Source: Tetrapyrgos nigripes (taxonomy: Eukaryota; Basidiomycota; Agaricomycetes; Agaricales; Campanellaceae). Taken from it: a stretch of 64,000 nt of DNA. The DNA lies in NCBI GenBank assembly GCA_013368315.1, contig JAACJM010000109.1, forward strand, positions 124,001 through 188,000, written 5' to 3'. Shown here piece after piece: positions 11,061 to 21,199 of the stretch. Under the pieces are notes generated by a model. It did no database searches. It was not told the DNA's origin and worked only from the letters and a program-made list of their open reading frames with translations. The translations under genes were made by a program, and so were the position numbers. The number at the start of each line of letters is the position of its first letter. Within the stretch, counting starts at the first letter, position 1.

Positions 11061-11233
11061 CGTTAAATCTTCTCAGCTCGAATTTCAACCTCTTCCTCCG
11101 TTCCCATTTTGCAGAAGGATTCGAAAAGCTTTCAGTCCTGGCTTACTGAGGGCAAACGTCGCCTTCAGGGATGCAGCTAGAAATGGACGACACATTAATG
11201 AAGTCTACGATCGGAAACTCGTGCCAGTAACAC

Positions 11234-11534
11234 TCACTGGCCATCATTGAAGAACGTTGGCGCATCACAGCAGACGGTGCCAGAGGGGCAGACGGCGCCC
11301 TTGAGTAGAATGACCAAAGGTTAGTACGGTTGTCCTATATCAGGATGTTCATCAAGGAATGGACATACAGGAGCGGCGTCGCCACCTATTTATCACTCTT
11401 AGTAAGGTCTTTCAAACAGATTTGTGGAAACACCTACAAGGAATACGCTGACGACGAACAGGCTCAGCAGTGGCAGAAGTGACTGCAACGATGAGGAAGA
11501 GTCCCAAGATAGCGTTGAAGAATTTGGCGTTCAT
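11234..11534 (-). CDS. Small secreted cysteine-rich protein (57 aa, three exons)
   Basis: Hand-built model. Exon 1 starts at ATG 11,534 and encodes MNAKFFNAILGLFLIVAV..., a strong signal peptide ending around SATAEP, then VRRQRIP. A 50-nt intron (GTAGGT...AATAG) is followed by an 18-nt exon (CGDAAP). A second intron (GTATGT...CTCAAG) contains a perfect TACTAAC branch site. The last exon reads GAVCPSGTVCCDAPTFFNDGQ to the stop at 11,234. The mature peptide is about 35 residues with four Cys, including the CPSGTVCC block. A TATA box sits 67 bp upstream of the ATG. It was missed by simple ORF finding because the longest exon is about 100 nt. Function is unknown; small secreted proteins of this type occur widely in basidiomycetes. 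I am fairly sure of the gene and less sure of the exact 3' end. Confidence 0.7.
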
Positions 11535-11600
11535 GATTTGGAGTATGAGATGGCAGTTACTGTGAGGTGGTTGCTGCTCTCAAACGGCGAAGTTTCGAGG

Positions 11601-11608
11601 TTTTTATA
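11601..11608 (-). promoter_or_regulatory. TATA box of the small secreted protein gene
   Basis: The minus strand reads TATAAAAA here, 67 bp upstream of the start codon at 11,534. This spacing suits a TATA-driven fungal promoter with a short 5' leader, and it independently supports the gene model. Confidence 0.6.
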
Positions 11609-12374
11609 TCCACCTGAATGAATAGTCTGCCACTTCTGAGCACCCGTTCTCAATGTCTGCTACTACTTACTCCGTTCTTTCTACTGCGTCTCCACGGTAC
11701 TCTCAGAAAATCTATCGAGCCACTGAATTCCGTCGTCTGGGGCACCGTACCCTGCGGACTTTTCAATGCTACTTACAAGTGTAAGGATCTACAGTGAATT
11801 GAACCTGTGTGCGTACTGTGCGGGATAGGAAATGTAAATGGCATGCCAAGCCAAGGACGAGCGCGTAGTTTTATACTTTTCTGACGTTTCAACCTGGTCT
11901 CAATTGAATATCTTGTAGACACTTGGATTGGCTAGACCAAAACTTAGACGTATATGCCTGCTGTGACCTTCGAAACAGACTACTGACGTTCTGCGGACCG
12001 ATGTTTAACAACCCTTGGTGATTGAATGTAGATTTTAGGGCTATGTAGCACTATTGTAGACGCCACAAAGCGTCTCCAATACTAAAAGAATGCAAGATGT
12101 GCGGGGAATGAAGAGCGAATAAACCGTATGTAAAGACGGGTAACTTTGGTAAATCCTGCAACACACCGCCAGGCACTACCACCACGTCAAAAGACGAAGC
12201 GAAGCCCAAAAATATGTAATGGTCCTTTTCACGAGGTGCAAAAGAATGTCCAGAGTCGTTCTAGCCAGCTAGACCATACAAATATATTACACATTCGAAG
12301 ACTTGGCACAATAAAATTAAAATAACATGCAGCACAAACGTTCCGCCTACGGTGAAGTTCTAACCGAGTACAAC

Positions 12375-14780
12375 TCAGGGCCAGGCCGTGTTCGACCTCA
12401 ATGGCATACCTCTACTGGCTTGTTTCTTCGACCGCCGTCCAGCCAAGATATCCGACAACAGGTCCCTCTCGTCAATTACACGCACACCCTCTGGGAAGCT
12501 CATCCCACTCTGCATGATCCGCAATATCGACTTGTACGAGACCATGTACACCTTGGAAGGAGGAAGGTTTGCTTTCCGTAACGAGAGCTCGACACTCTGT
12601 CGAGTCTGCGTTATGTATCTTCCCAGAGCCTCGATGGATACACTATTCAAACGCGCCGTTCTTCGTCTCATATCATCGCCATTCTCCTCAACCTCAATCT
12701 TGGCCCTCATCACGTCTGCGATATCTTGGATATGCACGTCTGATTTGGTGCGTACCAGGAAGTAGGGTATCTTCAGTTTGACGCAATTCTCGAGGACAGA
12801 GATATCGACATCGGTGAGACGATTATCCCACAAGACGAAGATGCAGTCAAAGGCGTACAACCCGTGGTGATTGAAGTAGTCGTGGCTAGGAACTCCGGAG
12901 GAACCAGAACCGGGAACGTCATACCAGATGAAGCGGCAGTCCCGACGGGGATCATTGTACCGTCCAATAGTAGTGGTCGTCAGGTCCGTTTGAACGCCAG
13001 TAAGAGCGGCATTGATCGTGGTTTCGTTCTGAATACCACGGAAAGCGTTCACCAACGAGGACTTTCCACACCCTGCCATACCAACGACAGCAAAGTGAAG
13101 GTAACCCTCCTTGAATCTACGCACTCTCCTGGTGACGTCATAATCCTCTGGTGTGGGAGGGATGGAAGCTGCCGGTACTTTGGATCTCCATTCGCGTTCC
13201 AGTTCCTCCTTTTCACGAGCGAACACACGAAGAGCGTCTGCGTTTTGCTCCAGAAGCGCAGCCAAATCCACCTCCAACCGCTCCATAGTGCCACGACTCT
13301 CAGTCAGAGCCAGAGTCGTTTCCTCTAACTGCGCTTCTGTGTTTCGGAGCTTCTCTTCGGCCACCTCTCTAGCAGTGAGCTCATCCTTGATCTGCTCCTG
13401 TAACCCCAAAAGTTCGGCTTCTGTCCTTGCAGCTGTAGCTTCAGCCTCCTTCAAGACGGACGTGTTTTCGTCAATCTTCCCTCTGAGCTCCAGGATAGTA
13501 TCCTCCGCATCTTTCAGCTGCATATCGACCTCTTCCAAGGCGGTATTTGCAGATTCGATCGCCAGGTGAGACTTCTTCGCTCCGTCGACTTGACCCGCGA
13601 TAATAGCTTCCAGCCTCTCCTTCTCTTCATCGAGATTATCCCTTTCGGTCTGAAGATCCTGTGAAACAGCCCTCAACCTTCTTATCTCCTCATTGAGTCC
13701 TTCAACCTCCTCCGACAAACGCCTGAAAGCCTGCTGAGCTGCATCCGCAGCCTGGAATTCCTCCCTAGCAGTCTCAGCTTGTGCCTCTGCGTCACGTTCA
13801 GCTTCTTCCCGTGCATTCCGTTCCTTCTCTATCATAATCTGCGCTTCATCCAACAACTTTTCAATCTCCGCTTTGTCCTCTCTTAGAGCCTCCAAATCCC
13901 TTTCCGCATCTTCCAAAGCCCCACGTGCAGCAGCGACTTCGGCATGGTCCCTCATGCTCTGCTCCACCTTCTCCTGTACCAGCTTCATCGCCTCTCTAAC
14001 CTCGGCTTCTGCTTTATCCTTGGCGTTCAGAGCCTCGTCCCGTTGTTTCACCGACATTGCCAAGGCCGATCTATCCTTCTCAGCATCCTCCATAGCCTGA
14101 GATGCTTTTCTTTCTGCCTCTTCACGTTGCCTGGTCGCCTCTTCCAAAGCACGTCTGTCATTGTCGGCATCATCCATCGCTTGACGAGCCCTCCTATCCG
14201 AATCTTCACGCTGCTGGAAAGATTCCGCCAATTCCTCCTTCACTTGCTCTACATCCTCCAAAGCTTCCAACGCCCTCTTATCGGCCTCATCCTTCTGCTC
14301 TCGGATACTTTGCAACGTCTCTTCCAACTGCCCAACAACGTTTCGTAATCCTTCCATCTGTCGTGTATGACTAGAATGAGCTTCCTCAAGCTGTGACCGA
14401 GACTCCGTCTCCTTCTCCAATTCACCCCTCAACACCTCTTTCTCTGTCTTCAACGCGTCTAGTTCATCAGCGGGTACTGTAGTGACCCGTGGTGGTGGTT
14501 GTGACTGTTCTTTGGTTTTGGTTTTGGCTCCTCCTCCTGCTCCATTAGCAATAGAAGTCTTTCGTTTTCGATTAGGTCGCAAAACATGAAAAACGCGATC
14601 GTGTAGACCAGGTTTCATTCCGACGAGAGTTTCGTTACTGGATAGAGGCATGCGTGAGTATGGGACTCGGAGTATAAGGAGACGAGAGTTGCTGAGCACC
14701 AAGATCAAAGGAGGGTAGACAGGTAGTTTGTGAGGTTTGGGCGTGGCGTGCTTGGGTATGTGCCCTATGTGTAGCTTCAA
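12375..14780 (-). CDS. Coiled-coil protein with C-terminal IRG-like GTPase domain
   Basis: A single-exon gene of up to 801 residues. Residues about 105-535 are an almost unbroken, Glu/Arg/Ala-rich coiled coil. From about residue 560 comes a GTPase domain with G1 GMAGCGKSS (567-575), G3 DVPGSG (621-626) and G4 TKSD (678-681). The context (AVVGMAGCGKSSLVNAFRG, ALTGVQTDLTTT, IPYFLVRTKSD) matches the immunity-related GTPase (IRG) family, which in vertebrates acts on pathogen vacuoles; in fungi the role is unknown. The long coiled coil suggests oligomerisation or a fibre-like scaffold. The first 43 residues look unlike the rest, and Met44 (position 14,651) is a credible alternative start. The lack of introns stands out against the neighbouring genes. 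An assembly or immunity-type role is inference only. Confidence 0.85.
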   Translation of the reverse strand: MKLHIGHIPKHATPKPHKLPVYPPLILVLSNSRLLILRVPYSRMPLSSNETLVGMKPGLHDRVFHVLRPNRKRKTSIANGAGGGAKTKTKEQSQPPPRVTTVPADELDALKTEKEVLRGELEKETESRSQLEEAHSSHTRQMEGLRNVVGQLEETLQSIREQKDEADKRALEALEDVEQVKEELAESFQQREDSDRRARQAMDDADNDRRALEEATRQREEAERKASQAMEDAEKDRSALAMSVKQRDEALNAKDKAEAEVREAMKLVQEKVEQSMRDHAEVAAARGALEDAERDLEALREDKAEIEKLLDEAQIMIEKERNAREEAERDAEAQAETAREEFQAADAAQQAFRRLSEEVEGLNEEIRRLRAVSQDLQTERDNLDEEKERLEAIIAGQVDGAKKSHLAIESANTALEEVDMQLKDAEDTILELRGKIDENTSVLKEAEATAARTEAELLGLQEQIKDELTAREVAEEKLRNTEAQLEETTLALTESRGTMERLEVDLAALLEQNADALRVFAREKEELEREWRSKVPAASIPPTPEDYDVTRRVRRFKEGYLHFAVVGMAGCGKSSLVNAFRGIQNETTINAALTGVQTDLTTTTIGRYNDPRRDCRFIWYDVPGSGSSGVPSHDYFNHHGLYAFDCIFVLWDNRLTDVDISVLENCVKLKIPYFLVRTKSDVHIQDIADVMRAKIEVEENGDDMRRRTARLNSVSIEALGRYITQTRQSVELSLRKANLPPSKVYMVSYKSILRIMQSGMSFPEGVRVIDERDLLSDILAGRRSKKQASRGMPLRSNTAWP

Positions 14781-15620
14781 GTTGGAGTGAAGATATAGTT
14801 ATACGGCGCCAGAGTGGAGGGGCCTGGTAGCATCCAGGCAGCGAGTGTAACTCAGGCTGAAAGCCAGAAACTACGTGCCAGCTGCGTGTAGAGTATACAT
14901 ATGAGGAGGTGCGTGGATGCGTCGAGGTGATCGTCGACAGCTTGAGCTAGCATTAGTGAACCATGATGCTATGCTATTTCTGAACAGCTACAGCATGCCA
15001 TGACCATGGCCATTGAGGCTACTGCGTGATTCTGTGCAAGACATAGCGCGTAGAGGTTAATATATCATTCTGCGTGTCCCAACACGAGGGATGACGCACA
15101 CACTAGTTATAAAACCTTCAATGAAAAGCAGTGTTCTGCCATTCTTCTTCATGTCCTGAAATCCCAAGTCAATCCCAATCTACGCAATGCAGGCAGTGCA
15201 CCTACAGATTAGAAGGTTCCTTATAATAGAGGCAGTCCAGCAGGTAGAATGAACGATGAGATATACGTGAGATGTGAAGCTCCATCCCGATATCACAAAG
15301 AAAACGCCAAGGGCAGAGACCGAGTGACAGTCTACCGAGGAGATATGGAATTAGGTCTCTGTGAAAAAATAAACGAGAGGACGAATAACGAAGAGATTGG
15401 CAGAGAGAACGGCAGACATACGGCAGGTTTAAAGCGTATCAACGACACAACCTGGAGCTGAGAAACAACATGGCCCAATCGCAAAAAAGTCGCAGACGCA
15501 CGATTCATTCTAGAGTCTATGATTGCAAAATGAAAAGCAACAAACATTCCGACAGTACTTCCAGGCAAGACTACCAGAACGCCATCCGTCCTACCAGCGA
15601 TCCTACGCGCTTCTACTCGC
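14781..15620. other. Intergenic, no gene seen
   Basis: About 840 bp between the start of the IRG-like gene and the 3' end of the DUF1275 gene. It should hold the promoter of the former and the terminator of the latter. Short open frames here (for example 15,249-15,461) have no recognisable domain or signal peptide. No tRNA or repeat is seen. Confidence 0.5.
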
Positions 15621-16953
15621 TTACTTGCTCACGAAACCTGAGCCTTTCCCTCCCTTCTCAACCCCACCTTTCCCAAGAACAAAACCCCACCCCAAGGCAA
15701 CCAGCACTCTCACACCACACGCTACACCCAACGCTCCCGCCGCACCCGTCTGCGCCAGTATAGCACGAGAGGCAAATGCGCCCGTGAATAAGGAGACTGC
15801 AGCGATGAGTTTGTGATCTCGGGTCTTGACAATGCGGTGATGGAAGAGTTTGGGGTCGGTGACGAGCTCGACCCAGACGGTTGTTAAGGACGACTGCGAG
15901 GAGAAGATTGGTTAGTATTAGTATAGATGAAAAGGAACGGAATGAGAAGAAATGAAAAGCTGGGAAGGGAAGGACAGCGAAGAAGACAAAGGGGGAGAAA
16001 CGACTGCTCAAGAAAGGCCACTCAAGTAGGTAACGTTGTATAATGGGACGAAAGAAAGGGACGGAAGACCAGAATGGGAAAAGAAAGAGAGTAAATGGGA
16101 AAAAGAAGAATGAAAATACGCACTCGTGGTCGTAAACTGGGTATTCAGCCTCTTGGCCATAATTCCTTGTAACCCCAGACTAGCACTCATAAACCCCAGA
16201 CCGACATAGCTCAGAACATTGGTCCATGCTGGATCACCTCGGTCGTCTGCTATACTCATTTGACCAGACTTCCATATCGTCAAAGCTGCAGCCATGGTGA
16301 ACAACGCTTGGGTAAATGTCCCGAGGATGAGCCAAAGCCGTGTATGTGAGCCGACTCTGTCACCGATACGACCGAGGAAAGCACCGAGGTTGAAGGTGAG
16401 GAGAGAGACGATGGCTTGGCGATCTGCGATGTGGAAAGAGGTGTCGCGGATTGAGCCGGTCGAAGAGGCGGATTCGAAGAGGCGAGCGAGGGCCAGGGCG
16501 AGCTGAAGAAGCAAAATAGTATATAGAATGAATGAGCAGTGAAGAAGGTAAAGGTATGTGAACAGGTATTGGGACAACACGATGTAAAAACGGTCAGTCA
16601 AATATAAGGTAAGTGACGAGAGGTACAACGCACCTGAGCAAAGTTTCCGGTCTGGAAACCGCACCATACAAAGATAGCCGAGAAGGATATACAGTCACTG
16701 AAAGAGAGCACGGATATATGTTAGTACTTCCAACGAAGAGAACGACGAGTACGCACATAAAGCCAGTCATGAAACAATACGCAGCCAGCGGAATTGTACA
16801 CTGCTCAGGATCGACCTCTGCCATCAGGTAGCCCCAGTAAGATTGTCTCCTGGGCTCTAAGATGGTACCCGCTTCATCGTCGTCGTAAGGAGAACTTGTC
16901 CCAGTGGTTGCAACCGAAAGATGGGGCGTATGGACAGATAACTCCGTTGACAT
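15621..16953 (-). CDS. DUF1275 (YoaK-like) membrane protein, one-base frameshift in last exon
   Basis: Polytopic membrane protein of the DUF1275 family, whose function is not established. Exons: 16,953-16,757; 16,697-16,634; 16,502-16,124; 15,893-15,621. Exon 1 begins MSTELSVHTPHLSV; the exon 1-2 junction gives DCISFSAIFVWCGFQTGN, the family hallmark, and its intron holds TACTAAC. Exon 3 has helices (IVSLLTFNLGAFLGRI, LILGTFTQALFTMAAAL) and ends in AKRLNTQFTTT. Exon 4 clearly encodes LTTVWVELVTDPKLF ... FVSK and a stop at 15,621, but after any usable splice pair its frame is off by one. Total exon length is 913, one more than a multiple of three, which points to an extra base near 15,885-15,890 (CCTTAAC). 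Without correction the protein ends abnormally at 15,658. Confidence 0.8.
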
Positions 16954-17140
16954 TGTTGAGACGAGTTAGTGGGTCCAAAGAGCGACCGTGTGTGTTGACC
17001 GTAAAGGGCGGTGGTGAACCGAAGGTAGGGATCTGGAGGAGCGAGGGCTTTTGAGCATTGGGAGAAGACGAAGGACAAAATTTTTTGCGGGTGTCCGTCT
17101 TGCCCAATATGGCAATCACGGCAAAGACGCGAGACTCTTA

Positions 17141-17411
17141 ACGCCGCTTTTGAGAAACCTTGGCAAAAAGTAGCAGTGAAAGACAAGCTTTTTAAGCCTT
17201 GGGTCTTACGTTCTCTCGCGCCACAGCTTGCTTGGTGCCTTTGCTAAATGACAGGTGTCTCTCTCTCACTCTTTGGCTACGTCTCGGCGCAGAGCAAGAT
17301 AGCACCGCCTTTGGAGAAACCTTGGCAAAAAGTGGCGAAAGACAAGCTCTTAGGTCGTCTTGGGCCTTACGTTCTCTGGAGCCTTGGCGTCTTTGCTAGA
17401 TGACGGGTGGG
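17141..17411 (+). repeat. Imperfect tandem repeat, two ~110-bp copies
   Basis: Copy one (about 17,141-17,252) and copy two (about 17,306-17,411) share GAGAAACCTTGGCAAAAAGT, AAAGACAAGCT, GCCTTACGTTCTCT or close variants, and CTTTGCTA(A/G)ATGAC(A/G)GGTG in the same order. Differences are scattered, so the duplication is not recent. No coding potential is apparent. Confidence 0.7.
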
Positions 17412-18871
17412 CTTGCTCTTCGTCGAAATCCGCAAGGAATCTGACTATGGTGTGTAACTATAAGTCACCGCTAGCGAACAGGGAACTTTCTTTTCGTCCG
17501 TATCGTCATGTCAAGATGGCTACGCGATATGCTCTGGTATTTATCTGATATGCTCAAGGTACCTCGGAATCGTAACGGAACAGGCGCAATCGCAGAAACC
17601 ATGGCGTTTTCAACGAAGAAGCGGTCCACCCTTCCCTACGTTGGCAGTGGTGGCGAAAGCGCATAATGAAGGTCGCCATCATCATGATAGGTGTATGCGA
17701 CGCGCGTACAACTTCCCAGGCGGCCTGGCCCTGAGTGATAAGCAAGTAGTGCCCGTGCAGATCTTCATACTAGTTCATACAGGTATAACGTTGGCTGGGT
17801 TTTCGAGCTTGTGGTCCACTCAACTATTGATTTGCTACCCTCATCAGCCCTACTTATTTCAATTCGCCCTATTTCGCTGCTCACAGACCCATCTGGCAGC
17901 GTCAACACATTATCACGACCTCCTCCTCCCTCTTTCCTTTTCTCAAAACCCTCCGACTCGGGCCATACACCACTCGAAACAGAATCTTCATGTCAGCTCT
18001 TACAAGAAATCGAGCGTTACCTACGAACGCTCCCAACGATTTGTTTGTGGAGTATTATAGACAACGCACGCTAGGAGTGCTGGGTTGATTGTGAGTGAAG
18101 GGGCTTTGGTTGCTCAACAAGAGTGCGCGTATAATACACACTCTTTCAAAATTCAGAATATTCTTGTGAATATTTACTCATCTCGTGCTTGATTTTTCTG
18201 TTTCGTGGAATCAGCGAATGGCGTCACGCTCCACCTCTGGTCTCAAGAGCAAGTCGAAGGATGGAAGCTGTTCATGCTGAATGCGGATTGATCTATTACG
18301 CAGGTAAGTAGTTGGAAGGCCGAATAGTAAGGCTGCTGAACTGAAGATCGGATAGATAGATACCTGCCAAGTGGCTCCATCACGACCCGGCGGGGTGGCG
18401 TTGCGCAGTCACATACCAAAGATATACTTAGTGCTACTACAAAGGCGAGGCAGTTCCCCCACGACCAGCCGCTCATAAAGACGTCTTTCCGACTCGGAAG
18501 TCGAGTGGCATGCTGATGGAAGTCAATTAATCATCCCTTTCGTTTCGGAATATGTAGCTCTGGCATGGTGAGTTTTTTGTATCCAGGATCTGATATCTCG
18601 CTGAACACTCAGGCTCCACATCAATAAAAAAAATATTGATGTGGAGTTCCCATCCAGACGCTCCAGAGCAAATTGCTTCCGGTGAACCGGTGTACGCGCC
18701 TTTTGTTATTGCTGTTCGTGGGGGAAAGTTCAGGCATATTCCTGGTAAAACGGTAAAACGAGTGCTATGTAGCTATGTTACTGTACGTATTCGATTTTCA
18801 TTAAATTTGCTCTTCAACTATACATTACTAGCCCACTAAATAGATGACCCCAAAACATTCATCGCATGCAA
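17412..18871. other. Intergenic region with one perfect hairpin
   Basis: No convincing gene. Open frames such as 17,641-18,060 (+) have composition typical of chance reading. A minus-strand frame at 18,243-18,476 starts with a hydrophobic stretch (SWGNCLAFVVALSISLVC) that could be a signal peptide, but I found no consistent downstream exon. The only clear structure is the inverted repeat at 18,614-18,646. Confidence 0.4.
18614..18646. repeat. Perfect 13-bp inverted repeat with A-rich loop
   Basis: CTCCACATCAATA is followed by seven As and then its exact reverse complement. The structure would form a stable hairpin as RNA. It lies between genes, about 230 bp from the 3' end of the siderophore synthetase gene. 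Confidence 0.75.
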
Positions 18872-21070
18872 CTAGACTTCAACTGCTTTCTCTCCAGTAT
18901 AAAAGATGAGATTAGGAAAGGGCGAATAAACGTTCTGTAGGGCAAAACAGTTCATCAGAAGAATTCTCCATATGAGCATCAGCAGAATTACTTACATCTC
19001 GATAGAGTCCCTGCATCCTCATCTTCATCAACGCTTTTCCGGGGATGTACTTGCTTTTCTCTGAATCAGGATCCAGCCAGAGTTTACGTAGTTCATGCTT
19101 CGGCGGAATGAGCTTCTCAAGATGCCCTCGTACCATTTCCCAGCCAATGCCATTGTAGTGCATACCGAGCGCCCTGATCATCCTCTGCAAGTGGCTGTGG
19201 ATGACCGTATAGTAGAATGTATCATAGACTTCCTCTATACACGGGGTGACCACGCAATGACCTTCCAGGAATTCGAAGTCGACCTCAGTGCTGCTTTTCA
19301 TCGTAGGAGGGTGGATGTGGACACCTCCGAAATCACGAACAATGAACCCCAGTAGCTGTCTCGTCTTGCTATCAAAGCGGGCGAGGGCATTCTGACCGTG
19401 AGCTTCGAAGGCTACTCCGTTGTGTATCAAAGGCGGGAGTAGTGCCTCGAGGGCTAAGCGGATATAACTGAGCAAAAGTAAGCATTATGAGTCTTGTAAA
19501 AACAAATGAAGTTAATGATTTGCTTACCGATCTAGGAAATCCTTCCGCTTCTCAGTCGTATTCAGCTCGAAGGCATGTTCAACAGCGGAAACGCCACCGA
19601 GAACATCACTATGTCCCGTCTCCCAAAGAGCAGTACAAACGATAACCGTTTCGTCGGGCTTTGGAATATATCGTTTCCGCAAGATTGCTGAGAAATGTTT
19701 AGCTTCATCCGGATCCTCAGCACGGTAGACAGCGCTGGCAATTTCTTCTTCGATGAATAATACTTCTTTAGTGATTGAAAGCTTCGGTACGATTTGCTGA
19801 GAAAATCGAGGACCAAAATTCGCGGTATAATGAGTTATAGTGCGAAGTGCAGATGAAATCTTGACCCCAACTGCAAGCTTGACAGACAGATCAGGAAAGC
19901 TAGGAATGATGACAGTCCTAGAGATTTTGGTAAGCAAAAAGATCAAAAAAAAAAAAGTTAAGGGCTCGCAGAGACTGATATACCTGATACTAGCTAGTGC
20001 ATCAGCTCGAATATTAGTTTCTTCCGGGAGTACCTCAACGTCCGGGAAACGAGAAATGATTCTTGAAAGCTGAAGCTCGTGGACAGGGATGATCATCGAC
20101 TTGCTTTCATTGCCACTATGCACGAGTCTTCGTATATTATCGTGGAACGGGCCAAGAACATCGAATCTTTCCCTTGGAACGCGAACGAACCGAACAACGG
20201 GATGATACCAGTCATATTCTGGGTTGATATTGAAGGGAAGCATCCGTGTCCGATGCATCTGCAGGGTAAAGTCTAAGATGAACGAAAGCATGAATGGATG
20301 ATCATAGTCGCTCACTGGATGAATTGGATGTCCCGTCACTAGACTTTGTTCCCATATAATTTCAGAAGAATCTATGCTAGGGCATTTGGGCGGAGCGCTG
20401 AACGACTGAGCTGTGTTCGACCAGTTAGATATACATACATAGATCCAAATGCTTTAGTGTAATTTGTGCTGACCCTGCCAATGCCAGGAGCTCATTAGCT
20501 CATTCCTGATTGTACGTTTGAGCGTTTCGTCCAATTCATTCGTGCGGGATTGAGTAAATCTGTCCCATAGGTCTAACGGGTTGTTCATGGGCTCGAAAGC
20601 GATGCTCTCGTTGATATCGCAGAAGCTCTCCAAAACAGAAAGTAACCCATAGATATCTCTCTAGAAAACAGGATTAGAAAAGGCGAAAAGAACCACATAG
20701 TTGGACTCACCTGTTCCGAGTTGACTATGGAAGGGCACAATCCATAAATCTGGGGTAGCATATCCAAGGGATCAACGAGGGATACACGAGAATAGATATT
20801 CTCTTTATCATCTCCCTTGTTAACGGGAGGATGATGGAGTGGGACGATTGCAAATATGTCAGCCAGCATAAAGATAGTCAAATTACCCTGTGAAGTCTCT
20901 TTACCAGGTGGCAAGATGACGAGCAACCCAGCACATGCAGTGGATTGACCCTTGACGGGAATGTAGTAAGCGGGAAGCAGGGATTCCGTCACAAAGCAAG
21001 AGAGAAGTCGAGATGATACTGCGAAGGCGGCCCGCTCATTTGGAGTCAACGGTTCGTGCAATAGGACCAT
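18872..21070 (-). CDS. IucA/IucC-family (NIS) siderophore synthetase, six exons
   Basis: An ATP-dependent carboxylate-amine/alcohol ligase of the NRPS-independent siderophore type. Exons: 21,070-20,711; 20,660-20,474; 20,410-19,984; 19,917-19,528; 19,467-18,996; 18,934-18,872. They sum to 1,899 nt, so the phase closes on 632 residues, close to the family's ~600. Start MVLLHEPLTPNERAAF is preceded by a TATA box (TATAAATA at 21,118-21,125). Family signatures: WEQSLVTGHPIHPVSDY (the GHPxHP nucleotide-binding block, exon 3), VGVKISSALRTIT, EAHGQNALARFD and FIVRDFGGVHIHPP in exons 4-5, and a GLYRD end completed by the short last exon NVYSPFPNLI. In Mucoromycota such an enzyme makes rhizoferrin; the product here is unknown. 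No siderophore transporter is adjacent. No signal peptide is seen, so it is probably cytosolic. Confidence 0.88.
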
Positions 21071-21117
21071 AGTGGAGAGTGGGTACACTGGGTGTTTGTT
21101 CCTCTTCCATGATTCGG

Positions 21118-21125
21118 TATTTATA
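21118..21125 (-). promoter_or_regulatory. TATA box of the siderophore synthetase gene
   Basis: The minus strand reads TATAAATA, 48 bp upstream of ATG 21,070. I did not find a convincing GATA-type iron-response element cluster close by. Confidence 0.45.
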
Positions 21126-21199
21126 TCAATGAGATGAATTCTGCATAAGGCTAGGATGACTAGGAAAGGGATACTAGGTTGACAGGGGGAAGTAATGAA

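Noticed and set aside
18243..18476. Possible secreted peptide beginning with a hydrophobic stretch on the minus strand
   Set aside because: No downstream exon, TATA box or cysteine pattern that makes a coherent model, unlike the 11.2-kb gene.
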